In this document: positions 50,623 to 59,521 of the stretch, one piece after another | How positions within the stretch are numbered: position 1 is the first letter of the stretch | Layout: every line of letters begins with the position of its first letter | Source of the DNA: Aquimonas sp. | Lineage (GTDB): Bacteria; Pseudomonadota; Gammaproteobacteria; Xanthomonadales; Xanthomonadaceae | DNA length: 64,000 nt | Assembly (NCBI GenBank): GCA_022241605.1 | Contig: JAKOMQ010000009.1 | Coordinates: 1-64,000 of the forward strand | Direction: 5' to 3' | Position numbers and translations under genes: made by a program | Notes under the pieces: model-generated | Seen by the model: the letters and a program-made list of their open reading frames with translations, nothing else | Told to the model about the DNA's origin: nothing | Databases searched by the model: none

Positions 50623-51467
50623 GCCTCCTGCACCTTCTGTCGCATCAGCCGGCCCACCCGCAGCTGGAACAGCAGCTTTGTGACCAGCAGGCGCTCCTCG
50701 ATGGGCTTTTCCACCAGGTCATTGGCGCCGGCGCGCAGCAGGGCCGACTGGTTGGCGGGATTGTCGTCGCCCGTCATCACCAGGATCGGCAGCTGGGCCT
50801 TGCTGTAGGCGAAACGACCCCGCACATGCTCCAGCAGGTCATGGCCGGTCATGCCGCCCTTGAGATACACATCGGTCAGCACCAGGTCCACGCCCGGAAC
50901 ATTGCCCGCATCCACATGGCCCTGCAGCTGGTCCAGGCCGTCCTCGACGCTGACCACGTGACTGACCCTCAAGCCGTGCTTTTCCAGCATGCGACGGGTG
51001 GCGACCGCCACGACCTTGCTGTCCTCGACATACAGCACATCGCCGCCGGTTTCGTCCTCTGGCCGCACGTAGCCACGAATGAAGGCACCCAACGCGGCAA
51101 AGCCCAGCGACTTGTCGAAGTAATCGGTGACATCGTCGCTGAAACTGCGCTGCACCAGCCGCTCATTGACGTCGCCAGACACCACGATGATCGGGATGAA
51201 GGCCTGTGGCGCATGCTCGCGCACGTAGCGGGCCAGCTGCAGGCCGTCCATGTCTGGCAGGCGCAAGGCCGTGGTGACCAGATCGATAACGCCGTTCTGC
51301 AGGGCAGCCTGAGCGTCGGCACCGGTCTCGCAGGACACCACTTCGACGCCCGGCAGCTCGGCGCGCAACACCTGCTCGATCAGGCGCCGCACCACCTTGG
51401 ATCCGTCCACCACCATCACCCGCGGGGTCTCGGACGTGATGTGGCGGGTGATGCTGGCTCCGCTCAT
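50619..51467 (-). CDS. Response regulator with two receiver domains, the first lacking the phospho-acceptor
   Basis: A 282-residue protein made of two receiver (REC) domains and nothing else. REC1 (about 15-135) starts VMVVDGSKVVRRLIEQVL; at the phospho-acceptor position the usual L-D-L is replaced by Ala67 in TTALRLPDMDGL, so it cannot be phosphorylated in the normal way. REC2 (about 143-270) is complete: acidic pair in LYVEDSKV, Asp199 in LVLTDVYLKGGMTG, T-G in LVMTGDD and the conserved lysine in DLVEKPIEE. No output domain is attached; it may act as a phosphate-dependent adaptor for another protein such as a cyclase or kinase. GGAGG precedes ATG. No histidine kinase gene is nearby. Confidence 0.88.
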   Translation of the reverse strand: MSGASITRHITSETPRVMVVDGSKVVRRLIEQVLRAELPGVEVVSCETGADAQAALQNGVIDLVTTALRLPDMDGLQLARYVREHAPQAFIPIIVVSGDVNERLVQRSFSDDVTDYFDKSLGFAALGAFIRGYVRPEDETGGDVLYVEDSKVVAVATRRMLEKHGLRVSHVVSVEDGLDQLQGHVDAGNVPGVDLVLTDVYLKGGMTGHDLLEHVRGRFAYSKAQLPILVMTGDDNPANQSALLRAGANDLVEKPIEERLLVTKLLFQLRVGRLMRQKVQEA

Positions 51468-51524
51468 GCTGGCCTCCGCAGGCGAGGAACCGGAGCCACC
51501 GGCCAGGTGTGGACGCTTCCACTG

Positions 51525-52520
51525 TCAGTGCTCATCGACCCTTCTCCCCGATTCGACCTGCCGCAGGTGATGGCCGACTGCAAGGTATGCGCCCAGCCAC
51601 CCCAGGCCGGCGGCGCCGGCCAGCACCGCGGAACCGTCGAGGATACTGAATCCGTGCAGGCGGAACCCACTGCCATAGCTTTCAGCCAGCTCGGCGGCCG
51701 GCACCGAGAGCCCTGCGACCAGGGCAGCCAGCACCGCCAGCGCCAGCATTCCGGCGCCTAACCCGTACCAGACCCCGAGATACAGGAACGGCCGCCTCAC
51801 AAAACCCGCGGTGCCGCCGAGCAGGTGGATGACCGCGATCTCCTCGGCGCGGCCCTGCACGTCCAGACGCACGGTATTGCCCACCACCAGCAGTGCGCCC
51901 AGCACCAGCAGGACGGTCAGCGCCTGCGCAAAGCGTTGACCCAGCGCCAGCCAGCCATCGAGCCGCTGGCGCCAGAGCGCGTCGTGCTGCACCAGTTCAA
52001 CTCCCGGCAGCGTCTGCAGCGCAGCGACCAGCGCGGCGGGATCAGCTCCGACCTCCGGCACCACTTCCAGCACCGCAGGAATAGGATTGCTCTCCAGCAG
52101 GGCGAGGGCTTCGGCGAATCCTGCCAGGGCACGGAACTCGTCGAGACCCTGCTCCGGGCTGCGTACGCCCACCTCGGCGACGCCGGAAAGATCGCGTGCC
52201 GCCTGCAGGCTGACCTCAATCGCCTCGGGCTCAAGCTCGACCGCCAGAAACACGCCGATCTCACGTGACTGTTCGACCGCGCCAGACAGCTTCTGCAGGT
52301 TGCCGATGAGCAAGCCAAGGGCCAACGGCAGCGCCAGCGCGATCGCCATCACGCCGACCGTCAGCCCGCTCGCGAACGGCCGCGTCCACAGCCGTCCGAG
52401 GCTGGACACCAGACTGAAGAGGTGCAGCTGCAGCCAGTTCTGAAGGCGCCCACCCAGACGCGCTGAACCCGGCGCCGGACGCGGGCTGGCGGCGGGGCGA
52501 CGCCGACGATTGCGGCTCAT
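51525..52520 (-). CDS. ftsX: Cell division ABC transporter, permease subunit
   Basis: A 331-residue FtsX. A basic N-terminal tail of about 45 residues precedes the first membrane helix (TVGVMAIALALPLALGLLIG). The extracytoplasmic loop (about 75-200) includes EIGVFLAVELEPEAIEVSLQ, and then three helices with LTVLLVLGALLVVGNTVRLD and VQGRAEEIAVIHLLGGTAGF, a signature of FtsX. With FtsE it transmits ATP hydrolysis at the divisome to cell-wall hydrolases. The start overlaps the ftsE stop by four bases (ATGA). It is the last gene of the gspF-ftsE-ftsX run. Confidence 0.93.
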   Translation of the reverse strand: MSRNRRRRPAASPRPAPGSARLGGRLQNWLQLHLFSLVSSLGRLWTRPFASGLTVGVMAIALALPLALGLLIGNLQKLSGAVEQSREIGVFLAVELEPEAIEVSLQAARDLSGVAEVGVRSPEQGLDEFRALAGFAEALALLESNPIPAVLEVVPEVGADPAALVAALQTLPGVELVQHDALWRQRLDGWLALGQRFAQALTVLLVLGALLVVGNTVRLDVQGRAEEIAVIHLLGGTAGFVRRPFLYLGVWYGLGAGMLALAVLAALVAGLSVPAAELAESYGSGFRLHGFSILDGSAVLAGAAGLGWLGAYLAVGHHLRQVESGRRVDEH

Positions 52521-53236
52521 GCGCGCTGGCCCGGGCGGTAGTCGTCGACCAGCCGGCCGTGGTCCAACACCAGCACCCGCTTGCCCAGCCGGCGCACCAG
52601 ATGCAGATCGTGGCTGGCCACCAGCACTGCCGTGCCCTGCGAAGGCAGTTCGGCGAACAGCGCCATGATGTCCTCGGCCAGCTGCGGATCGAGGTTGCCG
52701 GTAGGCTCATCGGCCACCAGCAGCGGCGGCTGGGCGATGATCGCGCGGGCGATGCCGACGCGCTGCTGCTCGCCGGCCGAAAGCGCCAGCGGCGAGCTGC
52801 GCTCGCGCGCCAGCAGGCCCACCCGCTCAAGCGCGGCGCGCACCCGCCGCTCCAGCTCCGGGCGCGGCGTGCCGGCAATCAGCAGCGGCAGGGCTACGTT
52901 GTCGAACAGGCTGCGATCCAGCAGCAGGCGGTGGTCCTGGAACACCATCCCGACCCGGCGGCGCAGGTAGGGCACCTCGCGGGCCGCCACCTGGGCCAGA
53001 TTGCGTCCCTCCAGCAGCACCTGCCCGCGCGAGGCACGCTCGGCCAGGTGGATCAACTTGAGCAGGGTGCTCTTGCCGGCGCCGGAGTGGCCAGTGACGA
53101 ACACCATTTCCCCGCGCCCCATTTCGAAGCTCAACTCGCGCAGGGCCTCGTGGCCGCCGGCGTAGCGTTTGGTCACGCCCTCGAAGCGCAGCAGCGGGGC
53201 GGGCTCGGCGGCGGGCGCACGGACGGCGGCAGGCAT
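52517..53236 (-). CDS. ftsE: Cell division ABC transporter, ATP-binding subunit
   Basis: A 239-residue ATPase. Walker [10 protein letters not shown] (49-57), signature [17 protein letters not shown], Walker [13 protein letters not shown] and switch histidine SHDLHL are all present. The aromatic Y-loop region reads [20 protein letters not shown]. The signature motif is L-S-A-G-E where L-S-G-G-E is usual. ATG 53236 overlaps the stop of gspF by one base (TGATG), so the type II secretion platform gene and the division ATPase are translationally coupled, an unexpected neighbourhood. Confidence 0.95.
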   Translation of the reverse strand: MPAAVRAPAAEPAPLLRFEGVTKRYAGGHEALRELSFEMGRGEMVFVTGHSGAGKSTLLKLIHLAERASRGQVLLEGRNLAQVAAREVPYLRRRVGMVFQDHRLLLDRSLFDNVALPLLIAGTPRPELERRVRAALERVGLLARERSSPLALSAGEQQRVGIARAIIAQPPLLVADEPTGNLDPQLAEDIMALFAELPSQGTAVLVASHDLHLVRRLGKRVLVLDHGRLVDDYRPGQRA

Positions 53237-54429
53237 CAGCGGATCAGGGTGTTGATCTGGAAGATCGGCAAGAGTATGGCCAGCACCACGAACAGCACCA
53301 GTCCGCCGACCAGGAGGATCACGCCGGGGCCGAGCGCGGCCATGGCCACGCCCAGCGCAGTGTCGAGCTCGCGCTCCTGCTGGGCCGCGGCCTCGCCGAG
53401 CATGGCGTCGAGCCGGCCGCTGCGCTCGCCGCTGGCGATCAACCGCAGCGCCACCGGCGGGAACTGGCCGCTGTCGGCCAGCGCGCGTGACAGCGCCTGG
53501 CCTTCGCGCACCCGCAGGCTGGCGCGCGCCAGCGCCTCGCGCAGCAGCTGGTTCTGTACCACCTGGCTGGCGATACTCAGCGCCTCCAGCAGCGGCACCG
53601 CGGCAGCCGTCAGCAAAGCCAGGGTGCGGGCGAAGCGGGCGGTGTCCATGGCCCGCGCCAAACGGCCCCAGACGGGGATGCGCAGGCTGACGCGATCGAG
53701 GGCAGCGCGAACGCCGGGCTGGCGCAGTGCGAAACCCAGCGCAACGACGGCTGCGACCAGCAGCAGCGCCAGCCAGCCGCCCCATGACTCGATGAAGGCC
53801 GACAGCGCCACCAGGATCCGGGTCGGCAACGGCAGGGCCTGACCAAACTGGCTGAACACGCCGATGACCTGCGGGACCACCCAGATCATCAATGCGGTCA
53901 CCACCGCGATCGCCACGGTCGACAGCAGCAAGGGATAGGTCAGCGCCAGCAGCACCCGGCGCGAGAGCGCATCGCGGCTTTCCGCGTAGTCGGCCAGACG
54001 CAGCAGCACCGCATCAAGCTTGCCGGCGGCCTCGCCCGCGGCCACCGAAGCCCGGTACAGCGCAGGAAACGAGCCGGGAAACTCGGCCATCGCCGCGGCC
54101 AGCGTGCTGCCCTCCAGCACCCGTGCACGCAGGGCCATCACCTGGCTGCGCAGGCGCCCTTCGCTGCCTTCGGCCAGCGCGGCCAGCGACTCGTCGATCG
54201 GCAGCCCGGAGGCCACCAGGGTGGACAGCTGACGCATCAGCAGTGCGCGCTCCGCGCCGCCGATACGGCGTGCCCCAGGCGCCGACCCGCTGCGGGTTTC
54301 CTCCACGCTCAAGGGGTTCAGCCCGCGCTCGCGCAGCTGCGTGCGCGCGGCGCGCGCGGTGTCCGCCTGCAGCACGCCGCGGGCGCGGCGGCCTTCGGCG
54401 TCGAGCGCGCTGTACTCGAAGGCGGGCAC
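53236..54429 (-). CDS. gspF: Type II secretion system inner-membrane platform protein F
   Basis: A 397-residue protein of the GspF/PilC family with two T2SSF domains (about 60-190 and 265-390). It opens MPAFEYSALDAEGRRARGVL, which is the family start, and carries LSTLVASGLPIDESLAALAE and the mirrored LALLTAAAVPLLEALSIASQ. Helices are at about 160-185, 210-230 and 365-390. GspF anchors the ATPase GspE and the pseudopilus base. The gene lies 5 kb away from gspE and ahead of ftsE. The alternatives are PilC for type IV pili; the presence of gspC, D and E in the same window favours GspF. Gene start as given begins with a typical family N-terminus. Confidence 0.88.
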   Translation of the reverse strand: MPAFEYSALDAEGRRARGVLQADTARAARTQLRERGLNPLSVEETRSGSAPGARRIGGAERALLMRQLSTLVASGLPIDESLAALAEGSEGRLRSQVMALRARVLEGSTLAAAMAEFPGSFPALYRASVAAGEAAGKLDAVLLRLADYAESRDALSRRVLLALTYPLLLSTVAIAVVTALMIWVVPQVIGVFSQFGQALPLPTRILVALSAFIESWGGWLALLLVAAVVALGFALRQPGVRAALDRVSLRIPVWGRLARAMDTARFARTLALLTAAAVPLLEALSIASQVVQNQLLREALARASLRVREGQALSRALADSGQFPPVALRLIASGERSGRLDAMLGEAAAQQERELDTALGVAMAALGPGVILLVGGLVLFVVLAILLPIFQINTLIR

Positions 54430-54444
54430 GACGGCGGCCTGGGC

Positions 54445-55197
54445 TCAGCGCGGCGGCAGCGGCCGGCCGACCTTGAGCTGCAGGGGCCACCGCACCCGCC
54501 GGGGCTGCGCCGGATCGCCCCAGGCTGCCGTCATCGGTTCGGCGATCTGCAGCACCGGGTCGCTACCGTGCTCGCGCAGATACGCCTGGCTGGCAGACCA
54601 GCTGCGCAGATAATCGAGGTATTGGCTGAGCTCCATGTCCTGCTCGATGGCGAACCGCGGCGCTTCAATCGGCTCGAAGGGGAAGCCCAGCTCGGCGTAG
54701 GCGTTCTCGACGTGGCGGCGCTCCGGCGGCCAGTAGGGCGCCAGCAGGCCGCGATAGAGCCGCATGAAGACCTGATCCACCGACGGCTGCACGACGCTCA
54801 GGCCGTAGCACCAGACCGCAATAACGCCGTCCTGGCGCAGCACGCCGTAGGCGGCATCGTAGAAAGCCTCGACGTCAAACCAATGCAGGGCCTGGGCGAC
54901 GGTGATGAGGTCGACGCTGCCGCGCGGCAACGAAGGCAGCTCGGCCGGCTCGACGCGATAGTCGATGTTGCCGCGGCCTTCCGCGCGCGCGATCTGCGCG
55001 GCGCTGGGGTCGGTGGCCACTACCCGCTCGAAGCGTGCGGCCAGCGGCAGTGCGCATTGGCCGCTGCCGCAGCCGACGTCCCAGGCCAGCTCACGCTCGC
55101 CCGGCTGGCTGGCCAACCAGTCGAACAATGCGTCGGGGTAGCCGGGACGGGCCGCGGCATACAGCCCGGCCTGGGCGGAAAAATGGTCTTTGAACAT
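54445..55197 (-). CDS. Class I SAM-dependent methyltransferase
   Basis: A 250-residue methyltransferase. The SAM site is LAWDVGCGSGQCALPLAARF (motif I) followed by VVATDPSAAQIARAEG (motif post I), VDLITVAQALHWFDVEAFYD (motif II/III), the W-F-D after H being common in the trans-aconitate/ubiquinone-like group of small-molecule methyltransferases. The N-terminus DHFSAQAGLYAAARPGYPDA is typical of this group too. ATG 55197 gives a complete protein; the upstream open frame is non-coding and overlaps the divergent GNAT gene's leader. Substrate unknown; no link with gspF 15 bases downstream is evident. Confidence 0.88.
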   Translation of the reverse strand: MFKDHFSAQAGLYAAARPGYPDALFDWLASQPGERELAWDVGCGSGQCALPLAARFERVVATDPSAAQIARAEGRGNIDYRVEPAELPSLPRGSVDLITVAQALHWFDVEAFYDAAYGVLRQDGVIAVWCYGLSVVQPSVDQVFMRLYRGLLAPYWPPERRHVENAYAELGFPFEPIEAPRFAIEQDMELSQYLDYLRSWSASQAYLREHGSDPVLQIAEPMTAAWGDPAQPRRVRWPLQLKVGRPLPPR

Positions 55198-55282
55198 GGC
55201 GCGGAGTCTAGCCCGGATAACCCGCTGTCGGGCGTCCGGGTGGCAGACTGCCCGGCCCCGCCCCGCCTGCGTCGACGCCGTC

Positions 55283-55747
55283 ATGACCACACCCCACCTC
55301 CGCGCCGCCACCTCCGCCGATATCGGGGTGCTGGTCGACTTCAATGCCGCAATGGCCCTGGAAACCGAGGCACTGGAATTGGACCGGGAGCGGCTGCAGC
55401 GCGGCGTGGCGGCGCTGCTGGCCGCGCCTGCGCGCGGGCGCTACCGGCTGGCCGAACTGGATGGCCAGGTGGCCGGCGCGCTGCTGCTGACTTTCGAGTG
55501 GAGCGACTGGCGCTGCGGCGACTGGTGGTGGATCCAGAGCGTGTACGTGCGCCCTGAAGCGCGCCGGCGCGGCGTGTTCCGCGCGCTCTACCGCAGCGTG
55601 GCGGACGAGGCCCGCGCCGACCCCGGCGTCTGCGGCCTGCGCCTGTACGTCGAACGCGACAATCTCGCGGCCCAAGAAACCTATGCCTCGCTGGGCATGG
55701 CCGAAACGCACTACCGGATGTACGAGGCGAGCACGCGCGCGCCCTGA
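55283..55747 (+). CDS. GNAT-family N-acetyltransferase
   Basis: A 154-residue acetyltransferase, divergent from the methyltransferase. It begins HLRAATSADIGVLVDFNAAM and has the family core WWWIQSVYVRPEARRRGVFR, with the acetyl-CoA loop R-R-R-G-V-F, then VCGLRLYVERDNLAAQETYA and SLGMAETHYRMYE. Length is normal. The acceptor cannot be inferred. ATG 55283 is the first in-frame start after the intergenic region; the ribosome site is weak. Confidence 0.87.
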   Translation: MTTPHLRAATSADIGVLVDFNAAMALETEALELDRERLQRGVAALLAAPARGRYRLAELDGQVAGALLLTFEWSDWRCGDWWWIQSVYVRPEARRRGVFRALYRSVADEARADPGVCGLRLYVERDNLAAQETYASLGMAETHYRMYEASTRAP

Positions 55748-55953
55748 AACCCGCGCTCACGCAGCTCCGACATGGTCATCACGCGCGGTGCGCAGCAGTG
55801 AATTCGGTCTTGGCATCCATCAAGACGTCACTCACCGGAAAAGCACAGGCGTTGAACATGGACACGCCCAGACTCTGCCCCACGACCACCGCAGCGCCGC
55901 TGCGGCGGGCCGTGCCCTCGCATGACCTGCCCACCACCAAACGGAGTTCCCCA

Positions 55954-56457
55954 ATGTTCAAGCGTCTGATGCTCATCACTGCCGCCCTTCTGATCGCGCC
56001 GCTGGCATTTGCCGGCAACCACGGCAACCACGGTGGTTACGGCGAAAAGAAGGCCGGCACCATCGTCGAGGTTGCCGCCGGCAACCCCGACTTCTCCACC
56101 CTGGTCGCTGCCGTGCAGGCCGCCGGCCTGGTCGACACCCTGAACAGCGAAGGCCCGTTCACGGTGTTCGCTCCGACCAACGCCGCCTTCGAGAAGCTCC
56201 CCGCCGGCACCGTCGAGAACCTGCTGAAGCCCGAGAATCGCGAGCAGCTGGTTGCCGTGCTGACCTACCACGTGGTGGCCGGCAAGGTGATGGCCGCTGA
56301 CGTCGTCGGCCTGACCGAAGCCAACACCGTCAACGGCAAGGCCATCAGCATCGACACCAGCAACGGCGTACGCATCAACAACGCCAACGTCACCGCGACC
56401 GACATCGCCGCGAGCAACGGCGTGATCCACGTGATCGACACGGTGATCCTGCCGTAA
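55954..56457 (+). CDS. Secreted fasciclin-domain protein
   Basis: A 167-residue exported protein with one FAS1 domain. Residues 1-20 are a signal peptide (LITAALLIAPLAFA), then a His/Gly/Asn-rich linker (GNHGNHGGYGEKK). The FAS1 signature is present as DFSTLVAAVQAAGLVDTLNS, GPFTVFAPTNAAFEKLPAGT and VLTYHVVAGKV, ending DIAASNGVIHVIDTVILP. FAS1 proteins mediate adhesion or matrix contacts. GGAG precedes ATG 55954. A strong terminator follows 20 bases after the stop. Confidence 0.93.
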   Translation: MFKRLMLITAALLIAPLAFAGNHGNHGGYGEKKAGTIVEVAAGNPDFSTLVAAVQAAGLVDTLNSEGPFTVFAPTNAAFEKLPAGTVENLLKPENREQLVAVLTYHVVAGKVMAADVVGLTEANTVNGKAISIDTSNGVRINNANVTATDIAASNGVIHVIDTVILP

Positions 56458-56477
56458 GCGACCAGCATCCGCTGTCG

Positions 56478-56513
56478 AAAAAGCCCCGGGGCGCAGGCTC
56501 CGGGGCTTTTTTG
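56478..56513 (+). terminator. Intrinsic terminator of the fasciclin gene
   Basis: AAGCCCCGG (56481-56489) and CCGGGGCTT (56500-56508) with A-rich flank before and six T residues after. The loop is GGCGCAGGCT. Confidence 0.9.
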
Positions 56514-56588
56514 TTGGGGATCGAAGATGCCGCTGGGCTGCCGTAGGCGTCTCGCCCCCGGCTCTCGCGATTCCCCATTCCCGGCTCT

Positions 56589-57494
56589 TCAGTGCCTTCG
56601 CATCGCGGCATCCAGCTCCGCCAACACGTCCGTGCCCTCGATCTCGACCAGCTCGGCCGCAACGCCGTGGGCTGCAAGCACGGCTTGCCACTGCCGAGCG
56701 CGCATCTGGCGCATGCGGGCAACGGCCGCCGCGGGCAGGCCAAGCGCGGCGGCTTCGGCTTCCAGTCCGGCCGGGCGCTGCAGGGCGATCCGGACCTGGC
56801 CCTCAGCGAACAGGGCGGGAGGCTCCTGCTCGACGTTGACCACCTCGCGCCCCTGCGGAGTGAACAGGGCGGCCTCCAACAGCGACCACACCGGCGCCAG
56901 GCCGGCATGTTCATACTGCAGTGCGGTCATTGCGCAGAGATCGTGCAGGCTCAGGTAGCGCACGTGCTCCAGCGGCAGCTCGAAAGCCTTCTGCAGGGCC
57001 AAGGCGGTCGCCGCCCCTGCCATGCCCTTCTCCATCAGCTCATCCTCCATGCGTCGGCCGACCGCTGCGATGCGGTCCGGGCGACCGTGCAGGACAAAGG
57101 GCAGCAGCCGCAGCGGGCCGCCGAGCAGGGTGGGATCCGGCTGCAGGGCGCGAGCCGGCATACGCCCGGCGCTGGCCCACAGCCCAACCACGCGCGCAGC
57201 GCTGCGCTCGCCGGGGGCACCCACCAGCAGATCGGCAAGGGCGGCATGCACCGGCCAGCCCGGACGCAGCAGCTCGGCCGGATCGAAGGCGGCAAAGGCA
57301 AGCCCAAGGTCAAGCTCCAGCGCCTCCGGCAACAGGCGCTGCAGGTCGATCAGCACCTGCTCGATAAGGGGTTCGGTGGCAGCCTGGCCCAGGCTGTCGC
57401 GGCCGCCGGGGAACTGCACCGGCGCATCTTCGGCAGTGGCGGAGGGGCTGACTTCAAGCGCGAGTGCGCCGAAGCAGTTGAGGCTGTCTTCCAT
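56589..57494 (-). CDS. Hypothetical cytosolic protein, divergent from thiolase
   Basis: A 301-residue protein I cannot place with certainty. It is alpha-helical and rich in L, A and E. Stretches such as LWASAGRMPARALQPDPTLL, RLLPFVLHGRPDRIAAVGRR and AGAATALALQKAFELPLEHV followed by RYLSLHDLCAMTALQYEHAG look like a compact helical enzyme or adaptor fold; no metal, nucleotide or DNA-binding motif stands out. ATG 57494 is preferred over 57539. It shares a 112-base divergent promoter region with the thiolase gene, which may point to a common regulation. Confidence 0.65.
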   Translation of the reverse strand: MEDSLNCFGALALEVSPSATAEDAPVQFPGGRDSLGQAATEPLIEQVLIDLQRLLPEALELDLGLAFAAFDPAELLRPGWPVHAALADLLVGAPGERSAARVVGLWASAGRMPARALQPDPTLLGGPLRLLPFVLHGRPDRIAAVGRRMEDELMEKGMAGAATALALQKAFELPLEHVRYLSLHDLCAMTALQYEHAGLAPVWSLLEAALFTPQGREVVNVEQEPPALFAEGQVRIALQRPAGLEAEAAALGLPAAAVARMRQMRARQWQAVLAAHGVAAELVEIEGTDVLAELDAAMRRH

Positions 57495-57606
57495 GGTGAT
57501 CCTGCAGTTGGGAAAGTTGCGCGGACTGCGACTCAACAAAGCCCGTGGCTAAAGCCTTCGCTCGGAAAGCCTGCGCTATTATCGGACGCTCGACCCAGAT
57601 GACGGC

Positions 57607-58902
57607 ATGAAGCGCATGACCAGCCCCCGCTCCGTCCGCCCCGTCGGCATCATCGGCGGCGTCCGTATCCCGTTCTGCCGCAACAACACGGCCTATGCGG
57701 ACGTCGGCAACCTCGGCATGTCGATTCGTACCCTCGGGGCTTTGGTCGAGCGCTTCGGCCTGCATGGCAAGGCGCTGGGCGAGGTGGCGCTGGGTGCGGT
57801 GCTCAAGCACAGCAGCGACTGGAACCTGGGCCGCGAGGCTACGCTCTCCTCCGGCCTGTCGCCGGCGACGCCTGGCATCACCCTGCAGCGCGCCTGCGGC
57901 ACCAGCCTCGACACGCTCATCCACGTTGCCAACAAGATCGCGCTGGGCCAGATCGACTCCGGCATCGGTGGCGGCTCCGACACCACTTCTGACGTGCCGA
58001 TCAACGTCAGCCGCCCGCTGCGCAGGCGCCTGCTGGATGCCAACATGGCGCGCTCGGCAGGCGATCGCCTGCGCGCCTTCCGCGGCTTTTCGCCGCGCGA
58101 GCTCAAGCCCGAATTCCCCGGCGTCGGCGAACCGCGCACCGGCAAGAGCATGGGCCAGCACTGCGAGCTGATGGCAAAGGAATGGGGTATCCCCCGCGCA
58201 GAGCAGGACGCGCTGGCCGCGGCCTCCCATCACAAGGCCGCCGCTGCCTACGAGCGCGGCTTCTTCGAGGGCCTGGTGGTGCCCTTCCGCGGGGTCAGCC
58301 GCGACAACATCCTGCGCGGCGACACTTCGGTCGAGAAGCTGGCCACCCTCAAGCCTGCCTTCGACAAGATTTCCGGTGCGGGCACGCTCACCGCTGGCAA
58401 CTCCACCCCGCTGACCGATGGCGCTGCGGCAGTGCTGCTCGGCAGTGCCGATTGGGCCGAGGCGAACGGCCTCAGGGTGCAGGCCTGGCTGGTGGATGCG
58501 CAGGTGGCCGCGGTGGACTTCGTGCACGGCGACGGGCTGCTGATGGCCCCGGCCTGGGCAGTGCCGCAGATGCTCAAGCGCCACGGCCTGAGCCTGCAGG
58601 ACTTCGATTTCTACGAAATCCACGAGGCTTTCGCCGCACAGGTGCTGTGCACCCTGCGCGCTTGGGAAAGCGAGGCGTTCTGCCGCGACAAGCTGGGGCT
58701 GGACGCACCGCTCGGCAGCATCGATCCGGCCAAGCTCAACGTGGTTGGCAGCTCGCTCGCCTTCGGCCATCCGTTCGCTGCCACCGGCGCGCGCATCGTC
58801 GCCACCTTGGCCAAGCTGCTGGAAGAACGCGGCAGTGGCCGCGGTCTGGTGTCGGTCTGCACCGCCGGCGGCATGGGTGTGACCGCCATCATCGAGCGCT
58901 GA
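57607..58902 (+). CDS. Acetyl-CoA C-acyltransferase (thiolase), FadI-like
   Basis: A 431-residue thiolase. The acyl-binding cysteine is in TLQRACGTSLDTL, the histidine in YEIHEAFAAQVLC, the G-H-P box in LAFGHPFAATGARIV and the catalytic Cys in SVCTAGGMGVTAII. It has the long insertion and R-x-P-F-C-R start (GGVRIPFCRNNTAYADV) seen in the FadI branch that cuts 3-ketoacyl-CoA in beta-oxidation or makes acetoacetyl-CoA. No fadJ-type partner is adjacent. A very strong terminator follows. It could feed polyhydroxyalkanoate or fatty-acid metabolism; the direction cannot be told. Confidence 0.92.
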   Translation: MKRMTSPRSVRPVGIIGGVRIPFCRNNTAYADVGNLGMSIRTLGALVERFGLHGKALGEVALGAVLKHSSDWNLGREATLSSGLSPATPGITLQRACGTSLDTLIHVANKIALGQIDSGIGGGSDTTSDVPINVSRPLRRRLLDANMARSAGDRLRAFRGFSPRELKPEFPGVGEPRTGKSMGQHCELMAKEWGIPRAEQDALAAASHHKAAAAYERGFFEGLVVPFRGVSRDNILRGDTSVEKLATLKPAFDKISGAGTLTAGNSTPLTDGAAAVLLGSADWAEANGLRVQAWLVDAQVAAVDFVHGDGLLMAPAWAVPQMLKRHGLSLQDFDFYEIHEAFAAQVLCTLRAWESEAFCRDKLGLDAPLGSIDPAKLNVVGSSLAFGHPFAATGARIVATLAKLLEERGSGRGLVSVCTAGGMGVTAIIER

Positions 58903-58920
58903 GACTCCCTGAGCTGCATG

Positions 58921-58955
58921 CGCAAAGCCCGCCGAAAGGCGGGCTTTGCGTTTTT
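58921..58955 (+). terminator. Intrinsic terminator of the thiolase gene
   Basis: CGCAAAGCCCGCC and GGCGGGCTTTGCG form a perfect 13-base stem around the stable GAAA loop, followed by TTTTT. It also faces the converging PPC-protein gene. Confidence 0.95.
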
Positions 58956-58969
58956 ATGCCGCGCGAAAC

Positions 58970-59410
58970 TCAGCGCCCGAGCACGCTGATCCCGTAATAG
59001 CAGGGCGCGCTGCTGCACTCGAACATGGTCACGGTCAGCTCGAACTTGCCGCTCCAGCGCGGGGTGATCCGCACTACCGGGGCGTCATCGTCCAGCTCGT
59101 CCTCGGCAACCACGTTGCCGTTCTCGTCGCGCAGCTTGAGATCTAGGTCGGAGCAGTCCTGGTCGCAGACCGAGACGATGATGTACTCACGGCCGGACTC
59201 AAGCTCGAAGCTGTACCGGTCGCTGGCGCTGTTGCCAAGCAGGTCGTAATGATCGTCGAAGGCGCGCCTGAAGCCCTCGGTCTCGGCGATCCTCTTGGCG
59301 GCTTCGAGTTGGGCTCGAACCACCGATTCATAAGGGTTGGCGTGCGCCACCGGGACGGCGGCCAACAGGGCAAACGCGCAGTACAGGGCAAAGCGGCGAA
59401 TGGCGGGCAT
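58970..59410 (-). CDS. Secreted single PPC-domain protein
   Basis: A 146-residue exported protein. Residues 1-24 are a signal peptide ending AHA. After a short helical part (VVRAQLEAAKRIAETEGFRR) comes a PPC-like beta-sandwich: DRYSFELESGREYIIVSVCD, QDCSDLDLKLRDENGNVVAE, then DELDDDAPVVRITPRWSGKF and ELTVTMFECSSAPCYYGISV. Four cysteines probably form two disulfides. The D-x-D-D-D-A-P loop corresponds to the acidic loops in the triple-repeat protein at 25020-26177. It lies just downstream of gspE on the same strand (about 110 bases), so it might share a transcript with the secretion genes. Confidence 0.82.
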   Translation of the reverse strand: MPAIRRFALYCAFALLAAVPVAHANPYESVVRAQLEAAKRIAETEGFRRAFDDHYDLLGNSASDRYSFELESGREYIIVSVCDQDCSDLDLKLRDENGNVVAEDELDDDAPVVRITPRWSGKFELTVTMFECSSAPCYYGISVLGR

Positions 59411-59521
59411 GCTGACCTCAGGCTGGGTGGGGTGGCTGCAGGAAACGGCACGTGACGGCGACAGCTCCGCGCGACGCGTCCAGACTGGCATCAGCCCCGC
59501 CACGCCATCGCGGCAGGCGGA

